DNA of 64,000 nucleotides, from contig JAJFVL010000010.1 of assembly GCA_021371855.1 (NCBI GenBank), forward strand, positions 1 through 64,000. Reading direction: 5' to 3'. The notes beneath the pieces were generated by a model. That model was not told the DNA's origin. It made no database searches and worked only from the letters and a program-made list of their open reading frames with translations. Within the stretch, counting starts at the first letter, position 1, and each line of letters begins with the position of its first letter. Below are positions 16,384 through 25,755 of this stretch, in pieces. Both the position numbers and the translations under genes were made by a program. Source of the DNA: Bacteroidales bacterium. GTDB taxonomy: Bacteria; Bacteroidota; Bacteroidia; Bacteroidales; VadinHA17.

Positions 16384-17468
16384 AGGCTCCCTTTTGTTGA
16401 TGGCAAATTGAAATTATCTGTTTGTCTGACAGCCATTTTTATGGCTTTTGCAAATGCTTTGAAGATGGCTTCTATTTTGTGATGCTCATTCTGGCCTTCA
16501 GCCTTTATATTAAGATTGCATTTTGCGTTGTCGCTGAACGACTTAAAGAAATGGAAAAACATCTCAGCAGGCATTTCTCCTATTTTCTCCCGCTGAAATA
16601 CAACATCCCAGACCAACCATGGTCTCCCGCCAAAATCAAGAGCAACCTGTGCAAGACAATCATCCATTGGCAATACAAAACTGTATCGTTCAATACCTTT
16701 TTTCCCTCCAAGTGCTTTCAGAATTGCATCTCCAAGTGTAATAGCAACATCTTCAACAGTATGGTGCTCATCAATTTCAAGATCGCCTTTTACCTTAACA
16801 CTAAGGTCGATGTTTCCGTGACGGGCTATCTGTTCAAGCATATGGTCGAAGAAACCGATGCCGGAATCGATGGAGCCCTTTCCTGATCCATCCAGATTAA
16901 GTTCAACCTCAATCTGTGTTTCGGATGTCTTTCGTTCTATTTTTGCTGTTCGTGGTATCTTCTTGAAATATTTATAAATATCGTTCCAGTCAGCAGTACA
17001 TAATTCAGCATCAGGAGAGTTTTTTGAGCCGATTAAAATTGCTTTACATCCCAGGTTTTTTGCAAGCTCGACATCTGTCAGCCTGTCTCCAATGACGAAC
17101 GAAGCGTTGAGATCGATCCCTTTCGCAAGATATTTTGCCAGCATTGCAGTTCCAGGTTTGCGGGTAGGGGATTTTTCTTCCGGGAAGGTTCTGTCGATGA
17201 ATATTTCAGCGAATTTAATTCCTTCTCCTTTGAGTATTTCAAGCATCTTATTATGTGCCGGCCAGAAGGTATCTTCAGGGAAGGACTCTGTACCCAGACC
17301 ATCCTGATTAGATACCATGACAAGCTCATAATCTGTTTCCCTTACAATTTTTGAAAGGCTGGAGATAACACCCGGGACAAATCTGAATTTCTCCAGACTA
17401 TCAACCTGTTCGTCCAGAGGTTCCTCTAAAATAGTACCGTCCCTGTCGATGAAAAGAACTTTTTGCAT
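16380..17468 (-). CDS. hisB: Bifunctional histidinol-phosphatase / IGP dehydratase
   Basis: The 362-residue fusion performs steps 7 and 9 of histidine synthesis. The N-terminal HAD phosphatase starts [13 protein letters not shown], with nucleophile Asp8 and Asp10. The C-terminal IGP dehydratase has [24 protein letters not shown] and [11 protein letters not shown] metal-site histidines. The Cys/His zinc loop of the E. coli phosphatase domain (ICPHLPADECDCRKP) is replaced by a stretch ending TRKP without Cys or His. The phosphatase presumably folds without structural zinc. It sits between hisC (2-bp gap) and hisH (overlap). Confidence 0.95.
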   Translation of the reverse strand: MQKVLFIDRDGTILEEPLDEQVDSLEKFRFVPGVISSLSKIVRETDYELVMVSNQDGLGTESFPEDTFWPAHNKMLEILKGEGIKFAEIFIDRTFPEEKSPTRKPGTAMLAKYLAKGIDLNASFVIGDRLTDVELAKNLGCKAILIGSKNSPDAELCTADWNDIYKYFKKIPRTAKIERKTSETQIEVELNLDGSGKGSIDSGIGFFDHMLEQIARHGNIDLSVKVKGDLEIDEHHTVEDVAITLGDAILKALGGKKGIERYSFVLPMDDCLAQVALDFGGRPWLVWDVVFQREKIGEMPAEMFFHFFKSFSDNAKCNLNIKAEGQNEHHKIEAIFKAFAKAIKMAVRQTDNFNLPSTKGSL

Positions 17469-17470
17469 GT

Positions 17471-18496
17471 TTAAAATTCTTTTAATGCTTTAATAAGTTT
17501 ATTGTTTTCAGTCTTTGTTCCTATAGTGATTCTCAAACAGTTACTGATTACACTATTCCGGTTTCTTATTATTATTTCCTTACCAATAAGGGTGTTGTAC
17601 ATATAGCTGGAATCCTTTACTTTGATCAGAATGAAATTTGCTTCGGAAGGATAAACCTGCTCAACGCAGGCCAATTTATGAAGTTCCGATGAAAGTCTGG
17701 TCCTTTCCTCTTTTATTTTTTTCACCTGGGTTTTATAATCTTCAACCTTCGCGAGTTTTCGCATAGCCGCTTTCTGATTGATTGTGCTTATGTTATAAGG
17801 AGGCTTCATCTTATTGAAGTAGTGAACAAGATCAGAATTCATAAAAGCCATTCCTATTCTGACTGAAGCCATACCATAAGCCTTACTGACAGTTTGCATC
17901 ACAATCAGGTTGGGATATTTATTTAAAAGATTTTTATATGATGGTCCTTCCGCGAAATCGATATATGCCTCATCAATAAAGACAACACCGTGAAACCCGG
18001 AAATGATCTTTTCAACAACATCCCTGTCAATGCAATTTCCGGTTGGATTATTTGGAGAACAGATCCATATCAGTTTCAGACTTTTGTCAGAGAGGCAGGG
18101 TTCTACATCTTTATAGTTTATCTGGAAGTTTTTATCCAGTGGTATCCTGATAATTTTGACATCATTAATAGAAGCAGATGCTTCATACATGCCGTAGGTA
18201 GGGGAGAAGGTAAGTGCTTTGTCTGTGCCCGGATTGCAAAATACCCTGTAGCCAAGATCAATGATCTCATCGCTACCGTTACCAAGAAAGATATTTTCTA
18301 CAGCGACTCCTTTGATTTTCGAGATAGCTGCTTTTAGTTCTTTCTGGTATGGATCAGGATACCGGTTCAGGTGGCCGAAAGGATTCTCATTGGCATCTAA
18401 AAAAACGCCGTCACTGCCCTTATAATCATCCCGGGCACATGTGTATGGAGAAAGATTAAGGACATTTTTCCTTATAAGATTTTTTATTTCAATCAT
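17471..18496 (-). CDS. hisC: Histidinol-phosphate aminotransferase
   Basis: HisC transaminates imidazole acetol phosphate to histidinol phosphate. The 341-residue fold-type I PLP protein has LDANENPFG (33-41), CSPNNPTGN (147-155), DEAYIDF (175-181) and the PLP lysine Lys205 in [15 protein letters not shown]. Position right after hisD, with an 8-bp overlap, supports the specific call over other class II aminotransferases. Confidence 0.95.
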   Translation of the reverse strand: MIEIKNLIRKNVLNLSPYTCARDDYKGSDGVFLDANENPFGHLNRYPDPYQKELKAAISKIKGVAVENIFLGNGSDEIIDLGYRVFCNPGTDKALTFSPTYGMYEASASINDVKIIRIPLDKNFQINYKDVEPCLSDKSLKLIWICSPNNPTGNCIDRDVVEKIISGFHGVVFIDEAYIDFAEGPSYKNLLNKYPNLIVMQTVSKAYGMASVRIGMAFMNSDLVHYFNKMKPPYNISTINQKAAMRKLAKVEDYKTQVKKIKEERTRLSSELHKLACVEQVYPSEANFILIKVKDSSYMYNTLIGKEIIIRNRNSVISNCLRITIGTKTENNKLIKALKEF

Positions 18497-19778
18497 TTTG
18501 CAGACTTTTTAATCTGATACTGACAGCATTCTTATGTCCATTTAAAGACTCGGATTCCGCCATTATTTCAATTGCCGGTCCGAGACTTTTAATTCCTTCT
18601 TTTGTTATTTTCTGAAAAGATATTTTTTTAAGGAAGCTTTCGGTGGAAACGCCACTGTAACTCCTGGCAAAACAATTTGTTGGAAGTGTGTGGTTTGTAC
18701 CTGATGCATAGTCACCGGCGCTTTCGCAACTGTAACTTCCAAGAAAAACAGAACCTGCGTTTATCACCCTGGTTGCAAGAATATCCGGTTCACATGTATT
18801 AATGATAAGGTGTTCCGGGGCGTACAAATTACTGAAATCTATGCAATCGTCAAGTGATGAAAAAAGAATTAACCTGCTGTTGGATAATGCTTTTATGGCA
18901 ATATCCTGTCTGGGTAAAACCATCAGTTGTTTTTCAACCTCTGTTTTTGCTTTTTCGATCAGTTCCTGACTGTCAGTAAGCAGTACCACCTGGCTGTCAG
19001 GCCCATGCTCAGCCTGTGAAAGAAGATCGGCAGCAACAAATCCGGGATCGGCATTTTTGTCTGCAATTACCAATACTTCGCTTGGACCGGCGGGCATATC
19101 TATTGAAATGCCGTCTTGTTGCACAAGTTCCTTGGCTTTAGTGACATACTGATTCCCGGGGCCGAATATTTTGTACACCTTCGGAATACTCTCAGTACCA
19201 TAAGCCATTGCGGCAATAGCCTGTGCTCCACCGACTTTGTATATTTCGGTTATACCAATGAGTTTGGCCGTGTAAAGAATCAAAGGACTTATTTTTCCAT
19301 CCTTCCCGGGAGGAGAGCAAATAATTATTTTTTTGCATTCTGCAAGTTTTGCAGGTATCCCAAGCATCAGAACAGTCGAGAAGAGGGGGGCGCTGCCTCC
19401 TGGAATATAAAGTCCGACTTTTTCAATCGCGACACCTTTTCTCCAGCATTTAACACCATTGGTAGTTTCAATAACAGCTTCTGTCATAAGTTGGGCAGAA
19501 TGGAATTTCTCAATATTGTTTTTTGCAATATTAATTGCTCTCTTCAGATTATCGGGAACTTTCTCTGCTGACTCACGAATCTCTTCAGGTGTCACTTTTA
19601 AGGTAACCGGAGGAACTCCATCGAATTTTTCAGAGTAACGAAAAATAGCGTGATCTGCTTCGGTTCGGACACTGTTTATTATGCTTTTTACAAGGTCATC
19701 GAGATCTGTTTTGCTGATTTCTGCCCTTTTGCAGAGCAGATCCCATTGCCCTTTCTCCGGATAGAATATTGTTTTCAT
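18489..19778 (-). CDS. hisD: Histidinol dehydrogenase
   Basis: HisD oxidises histidinol to histidine with two NAD molecules and one zinc. Its 429 residues are the standard length. Signature stretches are KVGLYIPGGSAPL, GPGNQYVTKAKELVQ, AEHGPDSQ (zinc-ligand region) and GDYASGTNHTLPTN near the C-terminus. Its stop touches the hisC start region, and its first base shares position 19778 with the end of hisG, so hisG-hisD-hisC are translationally coupled. Confidence 0.96.
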   Translation of the reverse strand: MKTIFYPEKGQWDLLCKRAEISKTDLDDLVKSIINSVRTEADHAIFRYSEKFDGVPPVTLKVTPEEIRESAEKVPDNLKRAINIAKNNIEKFHSAQLMTEAVIETTNGVKCWRKGVAIEKVGLYIPGGSAPLFSTVLMLGIPAKLAECKKIIICSPPGKDGKISPLILYTAKLIGITEIYKVGGAQAIAAMAYGTESIPKVYKIFGPGNQYVTKAKELVQQDGISIDMPAGPSEVLVIADKNADPGFVAADLLSQAEHGPDSQVVLLTDSQELIEKAKTEVEKQLMVLPRQDIAIKALSNSRLILFSSLDDCIDFSNLYAPEHLIINTCEPDILATRVINAGSVFLGSYSCESAGDYASGTNHTLPTNCFARSYSGVSTESFLKKISFQKITKEGIKSLGPAIEIMAESESLNGHKNAVSIRLKSLQND

Positions 19779-20635
19779 TACAAAATCATTTTCTCGATAG
19801 GTATTACCAGAATGCCTTCCGCACCTGCTTCTTTCAGCTGATCAATTCTTTCCCAGAATTGATCTTCTTTAACGACAGAATGAAGGCTGACCCAGCCTTT
19901 CTCAGCAAGAGGAAGGATGGTTGGACTTTTCATTCCCGGAAGTATTGAACAAATTTTCTGAATTGCCGATTCAGGAGCGTTGAGCAATATGTATTTGTTT
20001 TCTTTTGCATTTTTCACTGCCCTTATCCTGAAAAGCAGACCGGAAAGGATTTCCAGTTTTTCAGCGCTGAGGTTTTTATTTCCAATTATTACAGCCTGAC
20101 TCTTCAGTATGGTTTCAACTTCTTTTAATCCATTGGTAGAAAGAGTACTGCCTGAGCTGACTATGTCGCATACTGCATCGGCCAGACCAATACCGGGAGC
20201 AATTTCCACGCTACCACTGATCTCTTCAATCTCAGCAGTTATTTTATTTTCTCTGAAAAATTCTGAAAGAAATTTCGGATAGCTGGTGGCTACTTTCTTA
20301 TTCATAAAATATGTGAGGCCCGTATATGTCTCTTCCTTTGGTATGGCAAGGCTAAGGCGACAGTGAGCAAAACCAAGTTGTTCTACGACATTGATATCTT
20401 TGTCTTTTTCAACGACCATGTTTTCGCCTATGATACCTATATCGGCAACCTGCTGCTCAACATATTGAGGGATATCATCATCCCGAAGGAACAGAAGCTC
20501 CACGGGAAAATTTTGTGCAGTGGTTTTCAGTACCCCGGCTCCGTTCGAGAATTTTATTCCACATTCCTCCAAAAGTTTTTTGGAATTGTCACTCAGTCGT
20601 CCGCTTTTTTGAATTGCAATTTTCAGTAAACTCAT
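19778..20635 (-). CDS. hisG: ATP phosphoribosyltransferase, long form
   Basis: HisG commits PRPP and ATP to histidine synthesis. I place the start at 20635 (MSLLKIAIQKSGRL, 285 aa), or 6 bp upstream. A longer frame from 20728 would translate the his attenuator terminator. The DIGIIGENMV motif and E-rich binding loops are typical. The C-terminal ferredoxin-like domain (LPGMKSPTILPLAEKGW) marks the long, histidine-inhibited form that does not need HisZ. It is the first structural gene behind the His leader. Confidence 0.95.
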   Translation of the reverse strand: MSLLKIAIQKSGRLSDNSKKLLEECGIKFSNGAGVLKTTAQNFPVELLFLRDDDIPQYVEQQVADIGIIGENMVVEKDKDINVVEQLGFAHCRLSLAIPKEETYTGLTYFMNKKVATSYPKFLSEFFRENKITAEIEEISGSVEIAPGIGLADAVCDIVSSGSTLSTNGLKEVETILKSQAVIIGNKNLSAEKLEILSGLLFRIRAVKNAKENKYILLNAPESAIQKICSILPGMKSPTILPLAEKGWVSLHSVVKEDQFWERIDQLKEAGAEGILVIPIEKMIL

Positions 20636-20675
20636 TTTCATTTTTAAATATGTCCGGGCAAATCGGCCGGGAAAT

Positions 20676-20708
20676 AAAAAAACCCGCCTGATCTGCTCAG
20701 ACGGGTTT
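20676..20708 (-). terminator. Attenuator terminator before hisG
   Basis: On the minus strand AAACCCGTCTGA and TCAGGCGGGTTT (20681-20708) pair around a short loop and run into seven T. The 5' arm (CGTCTGAG, 20703-20696) can instead pair over 8 bp with CTCAGGCG inside the leader peptide (20751-20744), making a clear antiterminator. Confidence 0.9.
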
Positions 20709-20734
20709 ATGATATTTTCAGTACACACATATCA

Positions 20735-20794
20735 CTATCTCCTCGCCTGAGAGCAAGTACTAAAATGATGGTGATATAATGATTTCTTGTTCAT
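20735..20794 (-). CDS. hisL: His operon leader peptide (attenuator)
   Basis: A 19-codon frame, MNKKSLYHHHFSTCSQARR, starts at ATG 20794 and stops at 20735. It has three consecutive His codons. The codons just after them (Ser-Gln-Ala) contain the antiterminator arm that competes with the terminator at 20681-20708. A ribosome stalled at His codons would leave this arm free and let transcription enter hisG. The peptide lies 100 bp before the hisG start. Confidence 0.93.
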   Translation of the reverse strand: MNKKSLYHHHFSTCSQARR

Positions 20795-20812
20795 TTTTTA
20801 AAATTATGGATG

Positions 20813-20841
20813 CAAAGATAATAAAATTTTAATAAATCAGA
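20813..20841 (-). promoter_or_regulatory. Bacteroidota-type promoter for the his operon
   Basis: Read on the minus strand, TATCTTTG (20820-20813) matches the -7 consensus TAnnTTTG. The upstream box is weak (TCTG, 20841-20838, spacer 17). The leader ATG starts 18 nt after the -7 box. The spacer shares TGATTTATTAAAA with the ilv promoter. Confidence 0.6.
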
Positions 20842-20895
20842 CCTATTGAGGTTTAAAATTGAAATTTATTTTGTGTTTTACTTCTGTCAGTGTGG

Positions 20896-21963
20896 TTATA
20901 TTGATAGTATACAATCTGCAATCCAGTCTCCAACCTGTGAAGTTGACTTAGGATCAGATCTGTTCAGATCTACAGTAACATAGTCTGCTTCGATGGATTT
21001 TTCAACTGCATTCCTTATGACCCCGGCCTCCTTCTTCAGGTTAAATGCAAGGTCACACATCATTGAAGCAGAGAGTATTGTTCCTAACGGATTGGCAATA
21101 TTTTTTCCGGCAGCCTGCGGATATGAACCGTGTATGGGTTCAAAAACAGATGTCGACAGGCCTATGGAAGCTGAAGGAAGCAGACCGAGGGATCCTGTCA
21201 GAACGCTGGCTTCATCAGAAAGGATGTCGCCGAACATGTTTTCCGTCACGATGACATCAAACTTTTTCGGGAACTGGATGAGTTGCATGGCAGCATTATC
21301 GACAAACATAAAGTCCATGGTAATATCTTTAAAATCCTTAGCTATATTGACAGCGGTCTCGCGCCATAACCTTGAGGTCGCCAGTACATTGGCCTTATCA
21401 ACCACGGTGACTTTTTTTGAACGCTTCATTGCATATTCACAGGCAAGCTTTACTATCCGTTCGATTTCAAAACGGCTGTAAGCACATGAATCGTAAGCTG
21501 TATTGCCATCTTCTGACCGGCCTTGTGGTTTACCGAAATATATACCTCCTGTAAGTTCCCTTATCATAAGGATATCTACACCCTGAACAATCTCCTTCTT
21601 CAAAGGCGATTTATCGATGAGCGATGAGAAAGTTGCTACTGGTCTTACATTTGCATATAGTCCGAGTTCTTTTCTCATGGCAAGAAGACCCTGTTCCGGA
21701 CGGACCTTTGCTGCAGGATTATTGTCGTATTTAGGATCACCGATTGCCCCGAAAAGAACTGCATCGGATGATGAACATAGATCATATGTTTCAGTTGGAA
21801 ATGGTGAACCTGTTTTGTCAATTGCCACTGCACCCACAAGTGCGTGGTTAAAAATAAATGTATGGTTAAATTTTTTTCCGACAGCGGTTATTGCTTTTTT
21901 TGCCTGTTCGATTATCTCCGGGCCAATACCGTCGCCCGGTAAAACTGCTATATTATAATTCAT
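20896..21963 (-). CDS. leuB: 3-isopropylmalate dehydrogenase
   Basis: LeuB oxidatively decarboxylates 3-isopropylmalate in leucine synthesis and may also act on citramalate-derived methylmalate. The 355-residue protein has LPGDGIGPEII at the N-terminus, MFGDILSDEASVLTGSLGLLPSAS and EPIHGSYPQAAGKNIANP, all diagnostic of the family. It overlaps the upstream LeuA-like gene by 11 bp and ends the ilv-leu operon; the his promoter region follows directly. Confidence 0.96.
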   Translation of the reverse strand: MNYNIAVLPGDGIGPEIIEQAKKAITAVGKKFNHTFIFNHALVGAVAIDKTGSPFPTETYDLCSSSDAVLFGAIGDPKYDNNPAAKVRPEQGLLAMRKELGLYANVRPVATFSSLIDKSPLKKEIVQGVDILMIRELTGGIYFGKPQGRSEDGNTAYDSCAYSRFEIERIVKLACEYAMKRSKKVTVVDKANVLATSRLWRETAVNIAKDFKDITMDFMFVDNAAMQLIQFPKKFDVIVTENMFGDILSDEASVLTGSLGLLPSASIGLSTSVFEPIHGSYPQAAGKNIANPLGTILSASMMCDLAFNLKKEAGVIRNAVEKSIEADYVTVDLNRSDPKSTSQVGDWIADCILSI

Positions 21964-23542
21964 TACTTGTGTTTATTGATGATATATTATTTATTGTTTT
22001 CAAATCATTATTCTCAATAATGTTCAACATTTTCTCTGTAGCCTTTATCGCCGATTCAGTCTGGTCGGCATCCAGCCCTCTTGTCTTGAACTCTTTCCCG
22101 TTAAATTCCCAGGTAATGACGGTTTCCACAAACGCATCTGTTTTTCCTCCAGGAGGTATAGAGACCTGATAATCAGTTAAAAGTGGATATTTCTTTCCAA
22201 GCTTATCATAGATAGTATGTAATGCCTTCATAAATGCATCATACTGGCCGTCGCCTGAAGAAGTCTCCTCATATAAATTCCCGTCAATTTCTACCTTAAC
22301 ACTTGCAAAAGGTTTTAATCCGTATGAGAGTGAGAGAGAATAATTCTTAATAAATATTTTATAATTAATCTTTTCACTTCCGAGCACGTCAGCAATTATG
22401 AAAGGAAGGTCTTCAGTTGTCACGTCTTCTTTTTTATCGCCCAGCTCGATCACTCTCTGTGTTACTTTATTCAGCGATTCAGGATTAAGGGAGAATCCGT
22501 ATTCTTCAAGGTTCTTCCTGATTGTTGCTTTTCCCGACTGTTTGCCGAGAGCATATTTTCTTTTTCTTCCGAACCGTTCAGGAAGCAGGTTGTTAAAATA
22601 CAGGTTGTCCTTGCTGTCGCCATCAGCATGAACGCCGGATGTCTGAGTAAAAACATTTTCTCCGACCACCGGTTTGTTTGCCGGAATCCTTATTCCGCTG
22701 AATGTCTCAACAATCTTGCTGACATTGGTTATCTCATATTCTACAATTGAGGTGTCGACGCACAACTGATCGCGCAATACTCCGACAACGCTCGACAGAG
22801 GAGCATTGCCGGCCCTTTCTCCAAGTCCGTTGACAGTTGTATGGATCCCTTGTATGCCTGCCCTGACTGCTGCAAACACATTGGCAATTGCCAGATCATA
22901 ATCGTTATGTGCATGAAAGTCAAAATGAAGCGAAGGATACCGGTCAACAGTCTTTTTGCAAAACGAATAAGTCTGTTCCGGGTTGAGTATCCCCAGAGTA
23001 TCAGGAAGCATGAATCGTCCAATGCTTTTATCCTTTAATGAATCAATCATGAAAAAGACATACTCTTCTGACTGGATCATCCCGTTTGACCAGTCCTCGA
23101 GATAAATATTAACCCGAATGCCAAGCGATTTGGCTTTTTCTATGATTTCCTTTATATCATTTACATGCTGTTCGGGTGTTTTTTTCAATTGTTTTTCAAG
23201 ATGTCTTATAGAACCCTTGCAAAGCAGGTTGACTACTTTTCCCCCGGCATCATTTATCCAGTTAAGCGATAATTCCCCATCAACAAAGCCGAGCACCTCT
23301 ATTTTATTGATGCATTTGTTCAGATTAGCCCATTCAGTTATTTTCCTGAGCGCTTCGAACTCTCCTGCCGAGACCCTTGCTGATGCCACTTCAATACGAT
23401 CGACCCTGACGTCTTTCAGAAGCAGCGTAGCTATATGGAGCTTTTCGAGAGGGGAATAGGATACTCCCTGCATCTGCTCCCCATCCCTCAGGGTAGTATC
23501 CATTATCTCAACTCTCACTTTACCTGGTTTTTTTTGTCTCAT
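21953..23542 (-). CDS. Second 2-isopropylmalate/citramalate synthase-type enzyme
   Basis: The 529-residue protein is a DRE-TIM (homocitrate synthase family) Claisen condenser with a LeuA-type regulatory domain. Motifs are [13 protein letters not shown] (14-26), the metal-site HAHNDYDLAIAN, and NGLGERAGNAPLSSVVG. The C-terminal allosteric domain ends with SIPPGGKTDAF and TRGLDADQ. It is clearly distinct from the other leuA at 25756. Its N-terminus and place between leuD and leuB suggest citramalate synthase (CimA), which makes 2-oxobutanoate precursors from pyruvate and acetyl-CoA. Substrate choice is an inference; leucine-pathway activity is the alternative. Confidence 0.85.
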   Translation of the reverse strand: MRQKKPGKVRVEIMDTTLRDGEQMQGVSYSPLEKLHIATLLLKDVRVDRIEVASARVSAGEFEALRKITEWANLNKCINKIEVLGFVDGELSLNWINDAGGKVVNLLCKGSIRHLEKQLKKTPEQHVNDIKEIIEKAKSLGIRVNIYLEDWSNGMIQSEEYVFFMIDSLKDKSIGRFMLPDTLGILNPEQTYSFCKKTVDRYPSLHFDFHAHNDYDLAIANVFAAVRAGIQGIHTTVNGLGERAGNAPLSSVVGVLRDQLCVDTSIVEYEITNVSKIVETFSGIRIPANKPVVGENVFTQTSGVHADGDSKDNLYFNNLLPERFGRKRKYALGKQSGKATIRKNLEEYGFSLNPESLNKVTQRVIELGDKKEDVTTEDLPFIIADVLGSEKINYKIFIKNYSLSLSYGLKPFASVKVEIDGNLYEETSSGDGQYDAFMKALHTIYDKLGKKYPLLTDYQVSIPPGGKTDAFVETVITWEFNGKEFKTRGLDADQTESAIKATEKMLNIIENNDLKTINNISSINTSNEL

Positions 23543-24116
23543 ATGCTGTTATCAATTCTTTCATACTCAAAAGGAAATCAATATCATCCAATCCTTTAAG
23601 GAGGCATTCCTTTTTATAGGAATTTATTGAGAACCTGACGTAATCTCCGGTTGGTATTATTGTAAAAGTCTGTTTATCAAGATCTATCTTAACTTTTGCA
23701 GAAGGATCTTTAAGAATGATATTTTGAAGATTTGTCAGAAGATCTTCGGATATAACTATAGGTAAAAGTCCATTGTTCAGCGCATTGTTCATGAAAATAT
23801 CAGCAAAAAAGCTTGATACCACAGCCCTGAATCCGTAGTCAGCAATTGCCCAGACAGCATGTTCGCGGCTTGAACCACATCCGAAGTTTTTACCTGCTAC
23901 AAGAACTTTCCCGTTGTATTTCGGATTATTCAATACAAATTCCTTATTTATCTCACCTGTCTTTTTATATCTCCAGTCACGGAAAAGATTCTCTCCGAAG
24001 CCTTCCCTTGAAGTGGCGCTTAAGAACCTGGCTGGTATAATCTGATCGGTATCAATATTTTGAAGTGGCAATGGAACACAGGTTGATTCAAGAATATCAA
24101 ATTTAACTTTTGGCAT
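23520..24116 (-). CDS. leuD: 3-isopropylmalate dehydratase small subunit
   Basis: LeuD is the swivel subunit of isopropylmalate isomerase. The 198-residue length is standard. PLPLQNIDTDQIIPARFL at the N-terminus and GKNFGCGSSREHAVWAI are diagnostic. It lies 6 bp after leuC and overlaps the downstream LeuA-like gene by 23 bp, which implies coupled translation. With LeuC it may serve both the leucine and citramalate routes. Confidence 0.96.
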   Translation of the reverse strand: MPKVKFDILESTCVPLPLQNIDTDQIIPARFLSATSREGFGENLFRDWRYKKTGEINKEFVLNNPKYNGKVLVAGKNFGCGSSREHAVWAIADYGFRAVVSSFFADIFMNNALNNGLLPIVISEDLLTNLQNIILKDPSAKVKIDLDKQTFTIIPTGDYVRFSINSYKKECLLKGLDDIDFLLSMKELITAYETKKTR

Positions 24117-24122
24117 ATCAGA

Positions 24123-25538
24123 TTATTTTTTGTTTATATCATCAGTAATAAATTCACGCGGATCGGTTATTCTTCCTGTTATAGCGGCGGCTGCAGCTGT
24201 GAGCGGGCTTGCAAGTAAAGTTCTGGCCCCCGGGCCCTGTCTTCCTTCGAAGTTCCTGTTTGAAGTTGAAACTGCATATTTTCCTGCAGGGATCTTATCC
24301 TCATTCATGGCAAGACATGAAGAACATCCCGGTTGTCTCACTTCAAAACCGGCATTCTTATAAATTTCCATTAAACCTTCAGAAATCATTTGTGCTTCTA
24401 CTTTTTTTGAACCAGGAACAATTAATGCTGTAATATTGCCGGCTTTTTTTCTTCCCCTGATAATCCGGGCAAATGCCCTGAAATCTTCGATCCTTCCGTT
24501 GGTACAGCTCCCAATGAAAACATAATCCACAGGTTGACCAAGAAGTTTCATCCCTGGTTTGAATCCCATGTAATTAAGTGATTTTAAGAACGATGATGAG
24601 CCTTCGTTGTTTTTGTCTTCAGGGATTGCACTATCGATTGCTATTCCCATACCCGGGTTTGTTCCGTAGGTTATCATTGGTTTTATTAATGAAGCATCAA
24701 ATTCGAGTTCGCGATCGAATGAGGCATCAGGATCGCTCCGGAGTTTTTCCCATTCTTTGACAGCTGATCCAAGATCATCTATCCCGGGAATTGCAGGAAG
24801 CTGCTTCAGATAATTGAAAGTGGTATCATCAGGCGCTATTATCCCTCCCCTGGCACCCATCTCGATGCTCATGTTGCAAAGAGTCATTCGTGCTTCCATG
24901 CTCAGGCTTCTTATTGCCGAACCGCTGAATTCGACAAAATGACCTGTCGCTCCACCCGTAGAGATCTCTGAAATGATATACATTATTATATCTTTCGAAG
25001 TCACTCCTATGCCCAGATTACCATTTACGGTAATTCTCATCTTTTTGGGTTTAGGCTGAATTATGCATTGGGTTGCGAGAACCATTTCCACTTCACTTGT
25101 TCCGATGCCGAAGGCTATAGTTCCGAAGGCACCATGAGTTGAGGTGTGGCTGTCACCGCATACGATTGTCATTCCTGGCAGGGTATATCCCAACTCAGGA
25201 CCTATAACATGGACAATCCCGTTTTTCGGATGATTATAGCCGAATAATTCAATGCCATATTTATTGCAGTTCTCATTCAGTTTTTCGACCTGGTTCCTTG
25301 ATAATTCATCATTGATTGGCAGGTGCTGGTTTCTGGTGGGTATATTATGATCGGCAGTAGCAATTGTGTTTCCCGGACGGAATACAGGGATATCACGTTC
25401 TTTAAGGCCATTAAATGCCTGAGGACTTGTGACTTCATGGATGTAATGGCGATCGATATAGAGAACATCAGGTCCGTTTTCAATGGAACGCACAACGTGG
25501 CTATCCCAGATCTTATCAAAAAGTGTGTTTTGTTTCAT
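24123..25538 (-). CDS. leuC: 3-isopropylmalate dehydratase large subunit
   Basis: LeuC is the aconitase-type catalytic subunit holding a [4Fe-4S] cluster. The ligands are Cys345 ([13 protein letters not shown]), Cys405 and Cys408 ([10 protein letters not shown]). The N-terminal [18 protein letters not shown] and [14 protein letters not shown] motifs are typical and the 471-residue length is normal. It is separated from leuA upstream by 217 bp made almost entirely of repeat elements, yet the gene order implies one operon. Confidence 0.96.
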   Translation of the reverse strand: MKQNTLFDKIWDSHVVRSIENGPDVLYIDRHYIHEVTSPQAFNGLKERDIPVFRPGNTIATADHNIPTRNQHLPINDELSRNQVEKLNENCNKYGIELFGYNHPKNGIVHVIGPELGYTLPGMTIVCGDSHTSTHGAFGTIAFGIGTSEVEMVLATQCIIQPKPKKMRITVNGNLGIGVTSKDIIMYIISEISTGGATGHFVEFSGSAIRSLSMEARMTLCNMSIEMGARGGIIAPDDTTFNYLKQLPAIPGIDDLGSAVKEWEKLRSDPDASFDRELEFDASLIKPMITYGTNPGMGIAIDSAIPEDKNNEGSSSFLKSLNYMGFKPGMKLLGQPVDYVFIGSCTNGRIEDFRAFARIIRGRKKAGNITALIVPGSKKVEAQMISEGLMEIYKNAGFEVRQPGCSSCLAMNEDKIPAGKYAVSTSNRNFEGRQGPGARTLLASPLTAAAAAITGRITDPREFITDDINKK

Positions 25539-25568
25539 CCGAATATAATTTATTTATCTAAGGTCGGA

Positions 25569-25633
25569 TGGAACCCACATGTTTGATAATTATATTCATA
25601 GGTATTTGTGTATGAATTACATGTGGGTTTCAT
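25569..25633. repeat. Inverted-repeat element, family A, copy 3 (short)
   Basis: GGAACCCACATGT (25570-25582) and ACATGTGGGTTTC (25619-25631) are near-perfect inverted copies around a short AT-rich centre. This is the smallest copy and shows the element reduced to its ends. It adjoins a family B element, as at 14104-14335. Confidence 0.85.
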
Positions 25634-25650
25634 CTATAAAATATTCTTTG

Positions 25651-25753
25651 TTTTCTCCGGGAAACTCTCTGTCTTCTTCTCCGTATCTCTGTGTAAAATA
25701 AGATAAGAACTTACACAGAGGGTCACAGAGGGATCACAGAGATACACAGAGAG
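25651..25753. repeat. Inverted-repeat element, family B, copy 3
   Basis: CTCTGTCTTC/ATCTCTGTGTAA units (left, about 25665-25696) face ACTTACACAGAGGGTCACAG units (right, 25709-25753). The right end stops only a few bases before the leuA stop codon. It lies in the leuA-leuC gap of the operon. Confidence 0.8.
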
Positions 25754-25755
25754 TA

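Noticed and set aside
20641..20671. Second small hairpin CCCGGCCGATTTGCCCGG as another regulator
   Set aside because: It is short, lacks a T run and lies after the main terminator; no function can be supported.
19778..20728. Longer hisG frame starting at 20728
   Set aside because: It would translate the his attenuator terminator and part of the leader region. MSLLKIAIQKSGRL is the family start.
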